Shown: in pieces, positions 17,241-27,290 of the stretch
Numbering within the stretch: position 1 is the stretch's first letter
Layout of the letters: the number at the start of each line of letters is the position of its first letter
Source of the DNA: Advenella alkanexedens
GTDB taxonomy: Bacteria > Pseudomonadota > Gammaproteobacteria > Burkholderiales > Burkholderiaceae_B
Reading direction: 5' to 3'
Assembly (NCBI RefSeq): GCF_019132845.1
Contig: NZ_JAHSPR010000003.1
Span: 1 to 64,000, forward strand
Length of the DNA: 64,000 bases
Position numbers and translations under genes: made by a program
The notes under the pieces: model-generated
What the model was told of the DNA's origin: nothing
The model's input: the letters and a program-made list of their open reading frames with translations, nothing else
The model's database searches: none

Positions 17241-18704
17241 ATGCCAAAACGTCCACTTGTCATTGAAATTCCCGCTCTGGGAACCATCGACCGCACCAAG
17301 GGACACATTGGCCAACAACTTACCGATTCACTTCGCAAGGCCATTTCAACAGGCGAGCTAAAGGCTGGTGAACGCTTGCCTTCCAGCCGTGCGTTAGCAG
17401 ATTCACTGGGCGTGTCACGTGGAACGGTAACTGAAGCCTATGAGCAATTGCGAGCCGAGGGATTGCTGGACACTAAAGCCAGTGCCAGCACACGCGTTGC
17501 CGCCGGACTCCAGGAATGGGATACGCCTGCGCAAAGAACCATTAACCAACAAACAGAGCAACCACCCTCACTTCCCACATCAGCCTCCCTTTACATCGCC
17601 ATGGCAGACCATCTAACGCCGCTGCCATCCGTACCGTTTTCAGTCGCCGTCCCAAGAGGTGAGGTCGCGATGGATGATCATTGGCGCAGACTTGGCAACC
17701 GAATCCGCACTTCGCCAATGGCGGCTCCGTCTGGCTATACCTGTCCGCAAGGCCTGCTCCCCTTGAGAGAAGCGCTTGCCGATTATTTGCGACGGGCGCG
17801 TGCCGTGAATTGTGAGGCTGAAAACATCATTATTACGGAGGGTACCCAGCAAGGCCTATACCTGGCCAGCAAAGTTTTACTCGCTCCGGGTGACTTGGCC
17901 TGGGCTGAAGATCCCGCTTATCCCGGGCTAACCGCTGTACTGCAAGACCGTGGTGTCCAAGTGAGCCGGATACCCGTAGATACCCAGGGGATGAATCTTG
18001 CCAGTGCGTTGGAAACATGCCCTGCCGCCCGTGCTGCGTTTGTTACCCCGTCACACCAATATCCCCTCGGGATGCCAATGAGCATGCCCCGACGCCTTGC
18101 GCTGATCGATTGGGCACGGCAGTATGATAGCTGGATTGTTGAAGACGACTACGACAGCGAGTTGCGTTATACCGGACAGCCCTTTCCTGCAATGCAGGGT
18201 CTGGCCCCCAAGCGGGTGATTTACCTGGGTACATTCAGCAAAGTGCTGGCTCCCTCGCTGCGCCTTGGATACATCGTGGTTCCCGGGTTTCTTCTCAAAT
18301 CCTTCATAGGGGCTCGTTCCCTGTTAGGTCGAAGCTCACCATTAACGGAACAGCACGTTGTCGCAGCCTACATGAAGGAGGGTTATTTTGACACTCACAT
18401 CCGGCGAATTCGGGCAATCTACGGAGAGCGGCGTCAAGTGTTAATTGATGCACTCCAAAGAGAGATACCCGAGTTAAAAGTTCAACCTGCCGACCAAGGC
18501 ATGCATATCGTTGTCTCGCTTCCTGAAGGCCAGGATGATGTAGCAATTGCATCTGCAGCAAGCACAGCGGGTATCTCTGTGCGCGCCCTCTCACCGATGT
18601 GTTCAGACAATCTACAACTTTCTGGCCTAATGCTCGGATTCGGCGGTTTTACTGAGGCACAACTCCTAAGCGCAGTGAAAAAGCTGCGCCAAGTTTTAAA
18701 ATAA
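17241..18704 (+). CDS. MocR/PdxR-type GntR regulator with aminotransferase domain
   Basis: The 487-residue product has an N-terminal GntR winged helix-turn-helix (about residues 18-80; GERLPSSRALADSLGVSRGTV) and a class I aminotransferase-like domain. The likely PLP lysine is Lys334, in GTFSKVLAPS. The start is an ATG at 17241, seven bases after AAGGGG; the longer frame begins at a TTG with no such site. MocR proteins use a PLP-aldimine as effector and often control polyamine, PLP or amino-acid genes. The adjacent divergent PaiB-like gene is its most likely target. Confidence 0.9.
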   Translation: MPKRPLVIEIPALGTIDRTKGHIGQQLTDSLRKAISTGELKAGERLPSSRALADSLGVSRGTVTEAYEQLRAEGLLDTKASASTRVAAGLQEWDTPAQRTINQQTEQPPSLPTSASLYIAMADHLTPLPSVPFSVAVPRGEVAMDDHWRRLGNRIRTSPMAAPSGYTCPQGLLPLREALADYLRRARAVNCEAENIIITEGTQQGLYLASKVLLAPGDLAWAEDPAYPGLTAVLQDRGVQVSRIPVDTQGMNLASALETCPAARAAFVTPSHQYPLGMPMSMPRRLALIDWARQYDSWIVEDDYDSELRYTGQPFPAMQGLAPKRVIYLGTFSKVLAPSLRLGYIVVPGFLLKSFIGARSLLGRSSPLTEQHVVAAYMKEGYFDTHIRRIRAIYGERRQVLIDALQREIPELKVQPADQGMHIVVSLPEGQDDVAIASAASTAGISVRALSPMCSDNLQLSGLMLGFGGFTEAQLLSAVKKLRQVLK

Positions 18705-18762
18705 AGGGCAAGCGTACATAACGCTGAACATTCATTAATAAAAAGCATAATAAAAAGCACTC

Positions 18763-18867
18763 ATGTCCATACAAAACGTTTTACAACAATTAATGCAAGC
18801 AGCACAGGATCTAAAAGAAAGCCTGAAAACCCATTTGGAGAATTCGGCCTTAAGCCTGCAGCAATAA
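18763..18867 (+). pseudogene. internally deleted copy of the DUF533/TerB-like gene
   Basis: An ATG at 18763 opens a 34-codon frame. Its first 15 or so codons match the start of the 15799-16428 gene (MSIQNVLQQLMQ), and its last 17 match that gene's end (ESLKTHLENSAL). The middle of about 170 codons is missing, but the frame is kept and the stop is in the corresponding place. Synonymous differences show the copy is not recent. I read it as a decayed duplicate; an expressed 34-residue peptide cannot be excluded. The PaiB/MocR pair lies between the two copies. Confidence 0.75.
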
Positions 18868-18949
18868 GCGCTTATGCCATAAAACAGCGCGGTCCCGTTC
18901 AACCCGGTCTATAATGCGGGGCCAAACTTCATTACGGATTCCTATTCCT

Positions 18950-20437
18950 ATGTTTTCCAATGTCAAAGAACAATGGTTCTCGAATATCCGTGGCGATGTG
19001 CTGTCGGGTATGGTGGTTGCGTTGGCTTTAATACCTGAAGCCATCGCCTTTTCCATTATTGCCGGGGTAGACCCCAAAATCGGCTTATACGCCTCGTTCT
19101 GTATCGCTGTTGTCATCTCTTTTTTTGGTGGAAGGCCAGGCATGATTTCCGCCGCCACAGCAGCCATGGCTTTATTAATGACCACCTTGGTCAAAGAGCA
19201 TGGCCTGGAATATTTGCTGGCAGCCACAATCCTGACCGGTGTCATTCAAATTATCGCGGGTTACCTTAAATTAGCTGAGCTGATGCGGTTTGTCTCCAAA
19301 TCGGTCGTGATTGGATTCGTTAATGCACTGGCCATCCTTATTTTCATGGCGCAGTTGCCCGAGCTGACGAATGTGACCTGGCCTGTTTATGCCATGACGG
19401 CAGCAGGGCTGGCCATTATTTATTTATTCCCGCTGGTTCCTAAAATTGGCGCCTTAATTCCTTCGCCCTTGGTCACAATTTTGGTCCTGACCTTGGTGGC
19501 AGTCATTCTTGGGCTGGATATCCGTACCGTGGGTGATATGGGGCAGTTACCCGACACGCTGCCGGTCTTCCTGCTTCCCGACATTCCCCTAAACCTTGAA
19601 ACCTTCAACATTATTTTTCCTTATGCCATTGCCTTGGCGGCCGTGGGTTTACTTGAATCAATGATGACCGCCACGATTGTTGATGACCTGACAGACACCT
19701 CCAGTGATAAAAACCGTGAATGCAAGGGCCAGGGGGTGGCCAATATTGCCGCCGGATTCATGGGTGGCATGGCCGGTTGTGCCATGATTGGCCAGTCGGT
19801 AATTAACGTGAAATCGGGGGGCCGTACCCGTTTGTCTACATTCTGTGCCGGTATTTTCCTGTTAATTCTGGTGGTTTTTCTTAGTGACTGGTTAAAGGTC
19901 ATCCCCATGGCGGCATTGGTGGCTGTCATGATCATGGTATCAATTGGCACGTTTAACTGGGATTCGCTTAAAAATATTCGCACCTACCCGCTCTCGAGCA
20001 ATATTGTTATGATTGCAACGGTGGCTGTTGTGGTTGCCACCCATAACCTGGCTTATGGCGTGCTGATTGGCGTCTTGCTGTCGGCTTTGTTTTTTGCCAA
20101 TAAAATTGAACGCTACATGTCGGTCCAATCAACCCTGGATGACACGGGAAACACGCGTACTTACGTGATTAAGGGGCAAGTTTTCTTCAGTTCTGCCGAA
20201 AAATTCACAGCGGCATTTGATTTCAGGGAAGCGCTTTCAAACGTCGTGATTGATATCAGCCAGGCTCATTTCTGGGATGTTTCCGCGGTGGCCGCCGTTG
20301 ATAAAGTGGTCATCAAGTTCAAGCGTGAAGGTACGCAAGTAAACGTGATTGGCATGAATGAAGCAAGCCAGACCATGATTGAAAAATTCGGCGTTCACCT
20401 TAAACCGGATGCCCTGGATCAATTGGGCAAGCACTAA
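18950..20437 (+). CDS. SulP/SLC26-family anion transporter with STAS domain
   Basis: The 495-residue product has the SulP membrane domain (the conserved [26 protein letters not shown] opening region, about residues 25-50) and a C-terminal STAS domain (about 400-490). The family moves sulfate, bicarbonate or dicarboxylates. I chose the ATG at 18950: a TATAAT at 18910-18915 overlaps the alternative ATG at 18914, which suggests transcription begins after it. A universal stress protein gene follows 14 bases after the stop, a common pairing. The transported anion cannot be named. Confidence 0.88.
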   Translation: MFSNVKEQWFSNIRGDVLSGMVVALALIPEAIAFSIIAGVDPKIGLYASFCIAVVISFFGGRPGMISAATAAMALLMTTLVKEHGLEYLLAATILTGVIQIIAGYLKLAELMRFVSKSVVIGFVNALAILIFMAQLPELTNVTWPVYAMTAAGLAIIYLFPLVPKIGALIPSPLVTILVLTLVAVILGLDIRTVGDMGQLPDTLPVFLLPDIPLNLETFNIIFPYAIALAAVGLLESMMTATIVDDLTDTSSDKNRECKGQGVANIAAGFMGGMAGCAMIGQSVINVKSGGRTRLSTFCAGIFLLILVVFLSDWLKVIPMAALVAVMIMVSIGTFNWDSLKNIRTYPLSSNIVMIATVAVVVATHNLAYGVLIGVLLSALFFANKIERYMSVQSTLDDTGNTRTYVIKGQVFFSSAEKFTAAFDFREALSNVVIDISQAHFWDVSAVAAVDKVVIKFKREGTQVNVIGMNEASQTMIEKFGVHLKPDALDQLGKH

Positions 20438-20451
20438 AAGGAGCTTATACC

Positions 20452-21303
20452 GTGTCAAAAATTATTGCATGTATTGATGGCTCACCCGGTACCCATACCG
20501 TTTGTGATTACGCCGCCTGGTTCAGCCATAAACTGAATGCACCCCTTGAACTTTTGCATGTTATTGATGCCCCCAAGGCCCAGGCCCCGCAAGACTTAAG
20601 TGGCGCCATTGGTTTTGGCAGCCGGGAAACGCTGTTGCAGGAACTGGTAGAACTGGAAGAGCGCAAGGGAAAAATTGAAATCAAGCATGGCAAGGTCTTG
20701 CTTGAAGAAGCCGGCAAATACCTGCTACATAAATTCAATCTTAAAACTCATGGTTTCCAGCGCCATGGTAGCCTGTTGGAAACAGTGGTTGCACTGGAAG
20801 AAGATATCCGTGTGCTGGTGATGGGAAAACATGGCACGCAAACCGAATTGCGCTCCGACAAAATCGGAACACAAATTGAAAATGTTGTCCGTGCGATTTA
20901 TAAACCGGTATTGATCGCCACTTCTCCATTCCAGACGCCCCAATCTTTTCTGGTGGCTTTTGATGGCAGCCCGACGGCAAGAAAATGTATTGAACAAATT
21001 GCATCAAGCCCGCTTCTTAAGGGGCTGGCCGCCTTTTTGGTTTATGTGGGCCAGCCCAGCCAGGAAATGCAAAACCAGCTGTCCTGGGCCAAAGAACAAC
21101 TGGCATCACAAGGCTTTACCGTCACCACAAACACACTGGAAGGCGAAGTGGATAAATCAATCATGAGTTATGCCGCATTGCATCAGATAGACCTGCTTGT
21201 GGTGGGTGCCTATGGCCACTCAAAAATACGCCAGTTTTTTATTGGCAGCACCACCACCAGGCTTATTACCCGCTCAACAAAACCAATCCTGTTACTGCGT
21301 TAA
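20452..21303 (+). CDS. tandem universal stress protein (UspA family)
   Basis: The 283-residue product contains two Usp domains, about residues 1-150 and 155-283. The second ends with a typical nucleotide-binding signature (VVGAYGHSKIRQFFIGSTT), and the first has a degenerate form (VMGKHGTQTELRSDKIGT). Two-domain Usp proteins usually bind ATP or adenosine nucleotides through the better conserved half. The start follows AAGGAG by about nine bases and is a GTG at 20452. It forms an operon with the SulP carrier, so a role in controlling that carrier under stress is possible. Confidence 0.9.
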   Translation: MSKIIACIDGSPGTHTVCDYAAWFSHKLNAPLELLHVIDAPKAQAPQDLSGAIGFGSRETLLQELVELEERKGKIEIKHGKVLLEEAGKYLLHKFNLKTHGFQRHGSLLETVVALEEDIRVLVMGKHGTQTELRSDKIGTQIENVVRAIYKPVLIATSPFQTPQSFLVAFDGSPTARKCIEQIASSPLLKGLAAFLVYVGQPSQEMQNQLSWAKEQLASQGFTVTTNTLEGEVDKSIMSYAALHQIDLLVVGAYGHSKIRQFFIGSTTTRLITRSTKPILLLR

Positions 21304-21312
21304 AATCTCCTT

Positions 21313-22287
21313 ATGAACTCCGATGATTTGGCACTATTTGCCGCGGTTGTGCACGCAGGCAGCATTTCCCGTGCTGCCATTGAAAAAGGGATGGACCAGT
21401 CTACGGTGAGCCGGCGGGTAAGCATGCTGGAATCCGAAGTGGGCGGCCGTCTGTTCCATCGCAGCGGGCGTGGTGTAACGCTAACTGAACGCGGGCAGCA
21501 ATTAATGGTTTATGCCCAAACCATTTCCAGCACACTGGAAACCGCCATGCGGGCCATGCAAAAAGAAACCGGAACCGGCCCTGCCAGACTGCACATCGGG
21601 GCCCAACCCACGATTGCCAGAATGACCTTTGGCAGGCTTTATCATGCGTTCAGGACGCGTTACCCCAATACCCGAATACGTTTCATTGAAGGACTGGCCA
21701 GCCAGCTGTTAAGCGGTCTCAATGATGGTGAAATTGATCTGCTGTTGCTGTATCGCCCTGAACATGCCGGTGCCCTGCCTTACGACCCTTTGCTGCATGA
21801 AGGCATCTGGCTGATCACGCCACCCGACTTCACGCTCCCGGTAGCCAATAGCGTACCGCTCAGCCAGCTGGCTGATATCCCCCTGATCCTGCCCAGTACC
21901 CATCACGGCATACGGCTTATGGCTGAAACCGCAGCCGCCCGCCATGGTTTTTCCCTGAAGCTGGCGCTGGAATGCGATGGTTCCACCACCATGACCAAAC
22001 AGCTGGTGATGGACGGTTGCGGCTGCACCATACTGCCGCTAGCCGCCGTGATAGATGATGTTAACGCCGGCCGCCTTAAAACCTATCGCCTTACCGAACC
22101 GGGTATCAGCCGCTGTGTGGCGCTGTTAATGGGCAAAACGCCAAGAGACGCTTCAGAAACCTGGCAAATCAATCAGATCATCAGGCACACCGTGACTGAG
22201 CTGGTACAAAACCGGCTCTGGCCGGACACAGAACTTGATGCCGCCCTGCACTCCGGCCCTTTGCCTGTCACACCACCGGCAACCTAA
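21313..22287 (+). CDS. LysR-type transcriptional regulator
   Basis: The 324-residue product has the N-terminal helix-turn-helix (AGSISRAAIEKGMDQSTVSRRV, residues about 16-37) and a C-terminal effector domain. It begins nine bases after the universal stress protein stop, and its end overlaps the end of the leftward ThDP enzyme gene by four bases. It therefore reads with the SulP-Usp operon. A target cannot be named; both the SulP-Usp genes and the convergent enzyme genes are candidates. Confidence 0.88.
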   Translation: MNSDDLALFAAVVHAGSISRAAIEKGMDQSTVSRRVSMLESEVGGRLFHRSGRGVTLTERGQQLMVYAQTISSTLETAMRAMQKETGTGPARLHIGAQPTIARMTFGRLYHAFRTRYPNTRIRFIEGLASQLLSGLNDGEIDLLLLYRPEHAGALPYDPLLHEGIWLITPPDFTLPVANSVPLSQLADIPLILPSTHHGIRLMAETAAARHGFSLKLALECDGSTTMTKQLVMDGCGCTILPLAAVIDDVNAGRLKTYRLTEPGISRCVALLMGKTPRDASETWQINQIIRHTVTELVQNRLWPDTELDAALHSGPLPVTPPAT

Positions 22288-23960
22288 ACAGATGCCAGAC
22301 GCACTTGCGGGTTAATTTGTGCCGGATCGGTGCAAAGCTCCAGCAAGGCAGGTTTACCTGAAGCCAGTGCCCGCTCAAAAGCGGCCGGAAAGTCTGCGGT
22401 TTCCTGTACCCGTTCGGCATAGGCACCAAACGCATGGGCAAACGTAACAAAGTCCGGATTGGACAGCGCCGTGCCGGAAACCCGGCCCGGATACTCCCGC
22501 TCCTGGTGCATGCGAATGGTGCCAAACATCCCGTTATTAACCACAATCACCACCACGGGCGCGCCAAACTGCATGGCAGTGGCCAGTTCTTGCGGATACA
22601 TCATGAAGCAGCCATCACCGGCAAAACAGACCACGGTTTTTTCGGGGGCATGCAACTTGGCTGCAATGGCCGCCGGCAGGCCATAGCCCATAGCCCCATT
22701 GGTGGGTGCCAGTTCCGTGGCGGGCTGGCGATAGCGGAAAAAGCGATGGACCCACACGGTATAGTTGCCTGCACCATTGGCAATGATGGCATCTTCCGGC
22801 AACACGGTATTCAAATGCCCGACAACCGCCCCCATATCCACGCCTTTATAGTCGGCTACGGGTGCCTGCGGTGTGGAATGGACCAGGTAATCGGCATGGG
22901 CGGTTTCTGTCCACTTGGCCCAGACCGGCTCAGCCTGCGGTTTCAGACTGGCCAATGCGGCGGCAGCAGCAGGCATGCTGCTATTGATGGGCAAATGCGC
23001 CACAAAAACACGGTTGAGTTCAGCCGGGTCGACATGTAAATGAACCAGGGTCTGCCCGGGGCTGGGCGAGGTGACCAGGCTGTATCCTGCCGTAGGGGTA
23101 TCAGTCAGGCGTGAGCCCAGTACCAGCAACAGATCAGCCTGTTTGACCCGCTCAGCCAATTGGGGCGAAGTACCCAGGCCCAGCTGGCCAACATAATGCG
23201 CATCGCGATTATCAAACAAGTCCTGACGACGGAACGAAGCGGTCACCGGCAAATTATAAGCTTGAACAAAACTAGCAAGATCACGGCTTGCCTCTGGCGT
23301 CCAGCCAGTGCCACCCACCACCAACAAGGGTTGTTTGGCCTGGGCCAGCAAACCGGCCAGTTCATCCAGGTCTTCTTGCGAAGGCGCAGCATGGCTAATG
23401 CGTACCGGCGGGGCATCTGCCACCGTGGCCGCATTGAAAAGGATATCTTCGGGCAAAGCCACTACCACCGGCCCGGGCCGGCCCGACATGGCAACACTGA
23501 ACGCACGTGCCACCACTTCGGGGATACGCTCAATGTCTTCAATCTCGGTGGCCCATTTGGCCAGACCACCAAACATCTGGCGGTAATCCACGTCCTGAAA
23601 ACCCTCACGCTCTTTCATGGTGGTTTCCACCTGGCCCACAAATAGAATCATGGGGGTAGAATCCTGTTTGGCGGTATGCACGCCATTACTGGCATGAGTC
23701 GCCCCCGGTCCCCGGGTGACAAAAGCAATACCCGGCCGGCCTGTGAGTTTGCCATAGGCATCGGCCATATTGGAAGCGGCACCCTCATGGCGAGTCACAA
23801 TGGTGCGGATTTGCGAAGCATCGTGCAGGGCATCCAGCACCGGCAGGTAACTTTCTCCGGGTACACAGTACACGGTATCAACCTGGTTATAGCGCAGTGC
23901 CTCAACCAGAATCTGGCCACCATTGCGGGAAGGAATATCAGGCGTTTGAGCAATCGTCAT
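22284..23960 (-). CDS. ThDP-dependent enzyme of the acetolactate synthase-like group
   Basis: The 558-residue product has the three-domain layout of the pyruvate oxidase/acetolactate synthase superfamily. Glu36 (CVPGESYLP) is the cofactor-activating glutamate. The ThDP/Mg motif GDGCFMMYPQELATAMQFG lies near residue 445, closing with VVNN. Such enzymes decarboxylate 2-oxo acids or join them to an aldehyde. It is not next to a small regulatory subunit, so a catabolic role rather than branched-chain synthesis is likely. The aldehyde dehydrogenase gene 81 bases upstream in the same direction could take an aldehyde product. Confidence 0.85.
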   Translation of the reverse strand: MTIAQTPDIPSRNGGQILVEALRYNQVDTVYCVPGESYLPVLDALHDASQIRTIVTRHEGAASNMADAYGKLTGRPGIAFVTRGPGATHASNGVHTAKQDSTPMILFVGQVETTMKEREGFQDVDYRQMFGGLAKWATEIEDIERIPEVVARAFSVAMSGRPGPVVVALPEDILFNAATVADAPPVRISHAAPSQEDLDELAGLLAQAKQPLLVVGGTGWTPEASRDLASFVQAYNLPVTASFRRQDLFDNRDAHYVGQLGLGTSPQLAERVKQADLLLVLGSRLTDTPTAGYSLVTSPSPGQTLVHLHVDPAELNRVFVAHLPINSSMPAAAAALASLKPQAEPVWAKWTETAHADYLVHSTPQAPVADYKGVDMGAVVGHLNTVLPEDAIIANGAGNYTVWVHRFFRYRQPATELAPTNGAMGYGLPAAIAAKLHAPEKTVVCFAGDGCFMMYPQELATAMQFGAPVVVIVVNNGMFGTIRMHQEREYPGRVSGTALSNPDFVTFAHAFGAYAERVQETADFPAAFERALASGKPALLELCTDPAQINPQVRLASV

Positions 23961-24041
23961 GTTATGTATCTACTTCAAGTATTAATGGAAAAACTCGTTA
24001 ATCAAGTCGGGGGGTTGATGGTTTTTAGTTCAAAAAGCCAA

Positions 24042-25484
24042 TCAGGCATTCACATAAGCGGTTTTCACGGTGGTGTAGAACTCGGCGGCATACCTGCCCT
24101 GCTCGCGTGGCCCATAACTGGAGCCCTTACGACCACCAAAAGGAACGTGATAATCTACCCCGGCAGTCGCCAGGTTCACCATCACCATGCCTGCTTGGGC
24201 ATGGCGTTTGAAATGTGTGGCCAGTTTCAGTGAAGTGGTTACGATCCCGGCACACAGGCCAAAGCAGGTATCGTTAGCCAGTTCAAGGGCATGCTCATAA
24301 TCAGTGGCACGAATCACGGCGGCAACCGGCCCGAAAATTTCTTCCCGTGCAATGCGCATCCTATTGTCCACATCCACAAACAGGGCCGGAGACAGGTAGA
24401 ATCCGTCATGCTGGCGTTGCAAGCGCTCGCCCCCATACACCAGGCGCGCGCCTTCTTCCACACCAATATTGATATAAGACAGGTCGGTTTCCAGCTGATT
24501 CTGGTCAACCACGGGGCCAATATCGGTGCCCGCGGCCAGCGCATCATCCACGTTCAGGGCAGCCAGACGTTCTTGCATGGCCTGGACAAAACGGTCATGA
24601 ATACCAGGCGTGACAATCAGCCGTGAAGAGGCCGTGCAACGCTGCCCCGTTGAAAAATAGGAGCCCTGGATCGCGCATTCCACCGCCACATCCAGATCGG
24701 CATCATCAGTAACAACCAGCGGGTTCTTGCCGCCCATTTCCAGCTGCACCTTGCCCATGCGGGCCACCACTTTGGCCGCAATAGCCTGCCCGGTGACGAC
24801 CGAACCGGTAAAAGAAACCCCGTCCACATCCTGGCTGCTCACGATTGCTTCGCCCACCACCGAACCACGTCCCATCACCAGATTCAGTACACCGGCAGGC
24901 AAACCCGCCCGTGCCAGGATATCCACCAGCGTCCATGCACTGGCTGGTACCAGTTCAGCCGGTTTGAAAACAACGGTATTACCGTATGCCAGGGCAGGTG
25001 CGATTTTCCAGGCAGGGATGGCAATCGGGAAGTTCCAGGGCGTGATAATACCAATGACGCCTAAAGGTTCGCGGGTAATTTCAATATCCACCCCGGGGCG
25101 TACCGAAGGCAGTTTTTCACCGGCCATGCGCAAGACTTCTCCGGCAAAAAAGCCGAATATCTGCCCGGCACGGGCCACTTCGCCAATTGCTTCAGGCAAT
25201 GTTTTGCCTTCTTCACGGGCCAGCAGCCGGCCCAGCTCATCTTTGCGGGCCAGAATTTCGGCCGAGGCACGGGCCAGGATATTGGAACGCTCTTGCATGG
25301 AAAACATGGCCCAGGCTGGGAACGCATCCCTGGCAGACTGAATGGCAGTTTTCGCCTGCTCAAGATCCGCCTGTCCAAAATCGCCAATAATGTCTTTAAT
25401 ATTGGATGGATTACGGTTGGTGCTGACTGATTCAGCGCTCACCCACTGACCACCTATATAGTTCTTAAATAATTGTGTACGCAT
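24042..25484 (-). CDS. NAD(P)-dependent aldehyde dehydrogenase
   Basis: The 480-residue product is a full-length aldehyde dehydrogenase. The catalytic Cys283 lies in STGQRCTASS and the general base Glu249 in QLEMGGKNP. The C-terminal signature (VPFGGRKGSSYGPREQG) is like that of 2-oxoglutarate semialdehyde dehydrogenases, which would fit sugar-acid or hydroxyproline catabolism, but this assignment is only suggestive. It lies upstream of the ThDP enzyme in the same direction. No strong ribosome-binding site is visible before the ATG. Confidence 0.88.
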   Translation of the reverse strand: MRTQLFKNYIGGQWVSAESVSTNRNPSNIKDIIGDFGQADLEQAKTAIQSARDAFPAWAMFSMQERSNILARASAEILARKDELGRLLAREEGKTLPEAIGEVARAGQIFGFFAGEVLRMAGEKLPSVRPGVDIEITREPLGVIGIITPWNFPIAIPAWKIAPALAYGNTVVFKPAELVPASAWTLVDILARAGLPAGVLNLVMGRGSVVGEAIVSSQDVDGVSFTGSVVTGQAIAAKVVARMGKVQLEMGGKNPLVVTDDADLDVAVECAIQGSYFSTGQRCTASSRLIVTPGIHDRFVQAMQERLAALNVDDALAAGTDIGPVVDQNQLETDLSYINIGVEEGARLVYGGERLQRQHDGFYLSPALFVDVDNRMRIAREEIFGPVAAVIRATDYEHALELANDTCFGLCAGIVTTSLKLATHFKRHAQAGMVMVNLATAGVDYHVPFGGRKGSSYGPREQGRYAAEFYTTVKTAYVNA

Positions 25485-25715
25485 ATGAACCCGATAATTT
25501 GAAACCGGACTGCCTGTGAAAATGTGATTGCAGCCTTATGGTTTCGCAGTATATGGCATGCCAATGAATCCACCCATGCGCCCGGTACATACCAGCTTTG
25601 CCATACAGCCGTTTAGCTGCCCGCACATAGACACCCTGCTTTGCAGAACATTGGAGGAAGCAGTTCTGGGTAGTACACTAGAGACTTTCATCCCTAACTA
25701 CGGAATCATGCAAAC

Positions 25716-26018
25716 ATGAAATACCTGCTCCAAGTTGACTTCCCCTACACCGGCCCCTGGGGTCAGGAAATGACCCGAACAATGAATGAGCTGGCCCAAT
25801 CTATTGCGAAAGAACCCGGTCTGATCTGGAAAATATGGACAGAAAATGAAAGTGCCAATGAGGCCGGTGGTATTTACCTGTTTCAGGACAAATCCAGTGC
25901 CCTGGCCTATCTGGACATGCACGCCGCCCGTTTGAAGAGCTTTGGCATTCCCCATGTGAATGGAAAAATATTTGCGGTGAATGATGACTTGTCCAGAATT
26001 GACAACGCACCGGTTTAA
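25716..26018 (+). CDS. YdhR-like small monooxygenase-fold protein
   Basis: The 100-residue product matches the YdhR family (dimeric alpha/beta ferredoxin-like barrel related to cofactor-free monooxygenases). Landmarks are KYLLQVDFPYTG at the start, EPGLIWKIWTENE in the middle and GGIYLFQDKSSALAYLDMHAARL. The biochemical activity of the family is not well established. It stands alone, 231 bases from the divergent aldehyde dehydrogenase gene. Confidence 0.85.
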   Translation: MKYLLQVDFPYTGPWGQEMTRTMNELAQSIAKEPGLIWKIWTENESANEAGGIYLFQDKSSALAYLDMHAARLKSFGIPHVNGKIFAVNDDLSRIDNAPV

Positions 26019-26256
26019 CCTGCTCCCACCGCTAACCTACCGGTCTGGCGGGGGAGATTTTTACACAGCACCAAGTCCTGGCACCTCAGCCTGGTGCCAT
26101 CAAGGCCCGGCCAAAGCAAAGCTGGTATGCACCTGATGCATGGTTAAAAACAATAATTTGTCCTATACTTCGCCAAATTCCACATCATGGTAAAAACCAC
26201 TTACAAGAAACTCCGAATATTTTAATAATGAAACAAACAACCAAAGGAGACCAATA

Positions 26257-27234
26257 ATGAAAATAAAATGGCAACCCTTTCTGGCGGCAGCAGGCATGGC
26301 AATAGCCGTTTCAAGCGGCGCTGCCAAGGCAAACTCGTTCCCGTCACATACCATTACCATGGTGGTGCCCTGGCCACCCGGCGGCCCTTCAGACATGGGG
26401 GCCCGCCCTCTGGCCGCACATATGCAAAAAGTACTGGGCCGCCCGGTTGTCATTGAAAACCAGGCCGGAGAAAGTGGTAATGTTGGCAGCAATATGGTGG
26501 CCAACGCCAGACCCGATGGCCACACCTTGTTATTTACGTCCAGCGGCCCCATCGTCATCAATCCCTATCTAAACGCGACAATGCCTTATGACGCCCAGAA
26601 AGACTTCACGCCCATCAGCAGCCTGTTGCAAGTGCCACTGGTATTGGTGGTGAACCCAAGCGTTCCGGCCCACAATCTGCAGGAACTGCTGACATACATC
26701 AAGGGGCAGAACGGCAACTTTCATTGGGCTTCTGCCGGCAATGGCACCACGCAACATCTGGCGGGCGAGCTGTTTCGGATAAACGGCAAGCTGGATATGA
26801 TCCATGTCCCTTACAGAGGCACCGCACCGGCCATCGCAGACCTTCTGCGAGGCCGCGTCACGATGATGTTCGACAGCACCATTGCCATTGTGCCGCATAT
26901 CAGGGCAGGCAAAGTGCGCCCTATCGCCATTACCAGCCCTGAACGCTCCAAGCTCTTGCCCAACGTACCCACGTTTGCCGAAGCCGGGCTGCCAGACGTG
27001 AAAATCTCTGCCTGGTACGGCCTGTTTGCACCTGCCAACACATCAACGAATGTCATCAACAAACTGAACTGGACCATCCTTGATTTCATGCAAACAAAAG
27101 AATACAAACGCATTCAGGATGAAACCGGTTCTGGCTCCGTACACGATACCCCTGAAGATTTCGCGGCTTTCATCAAACAGGAAGCCATCAAATGGCAAAA
27201 CCTTACCAAGACTACCGGCACCAAAATTAATTAA
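26257..27234 (+). CDS. Bug-family (TctC) periplasmic solute receptor
   Basis: The 325-residue product has a signal peptide (cleavage near AKA-NS, residues 24-26) and the Bug fold. Visible motifs are the ITMVVPWPPGGPSDMGAR loop, which binds a ligand carboxylate, and the later TTQHLAGELF and YRGTAPAIADLL segments. Bug proteins bind carboxylates for tripartite tricarboxylate transporters, but most are encoded alone, as here. AAAGGAG precedes the start. The ligand is unknown. The family is greatly expanded in Bordetella and relatives, which supports the taxonomic reading. Confidence 0.9.
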   Translation: MKIKWQPFLAAAGMAIAVSSGAAKANSFPSHTITMVVPWPPGGPSDMGARPLAAHMQKVLGRPVVIENQAGESGNVGSNMVANARPDGHTLLFTSSGPIVINPYLNATMPYDAQKDFTPISSLLQVPLVLVVNPSVPAHNLQELLTYIKGQNGNFHWASAGNGTTQHLAGELFRINGKLDMIHVPYRGTAPAIADLLRGRVTMMFDSTIAIVPHIRAGKVRPIAITSPERSKLLPNVPTFAEAGLPDVKISAWYGLFAPANTSTNVINKLNWTILDFMQTKEYKRIQDETGSGSVHDTPEDFAAFIKQEAIKWQNLTKTTGTKIN

Positions 27235-27237
27235 AAA

Positions 27238-27263
27238 CCGTTCACCCTATCCAGGGCAAACGG
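27238..27263 (+). terminator. hairpin after the Bug receptor gene
   Basis: CCGTT and AACGG form an outer stem, with CCCT/AGGG inside and a two-base mismatch on each side between them. It starts four bases after the Bug stop and lies between that gene and the convergent DUF2149 gene. The T-tract is weak, so the call is tentative. Confidence 0.35.
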
Positions 27264-27290
27264 CTAGCACGTTAAACAACGAAGATTTTT

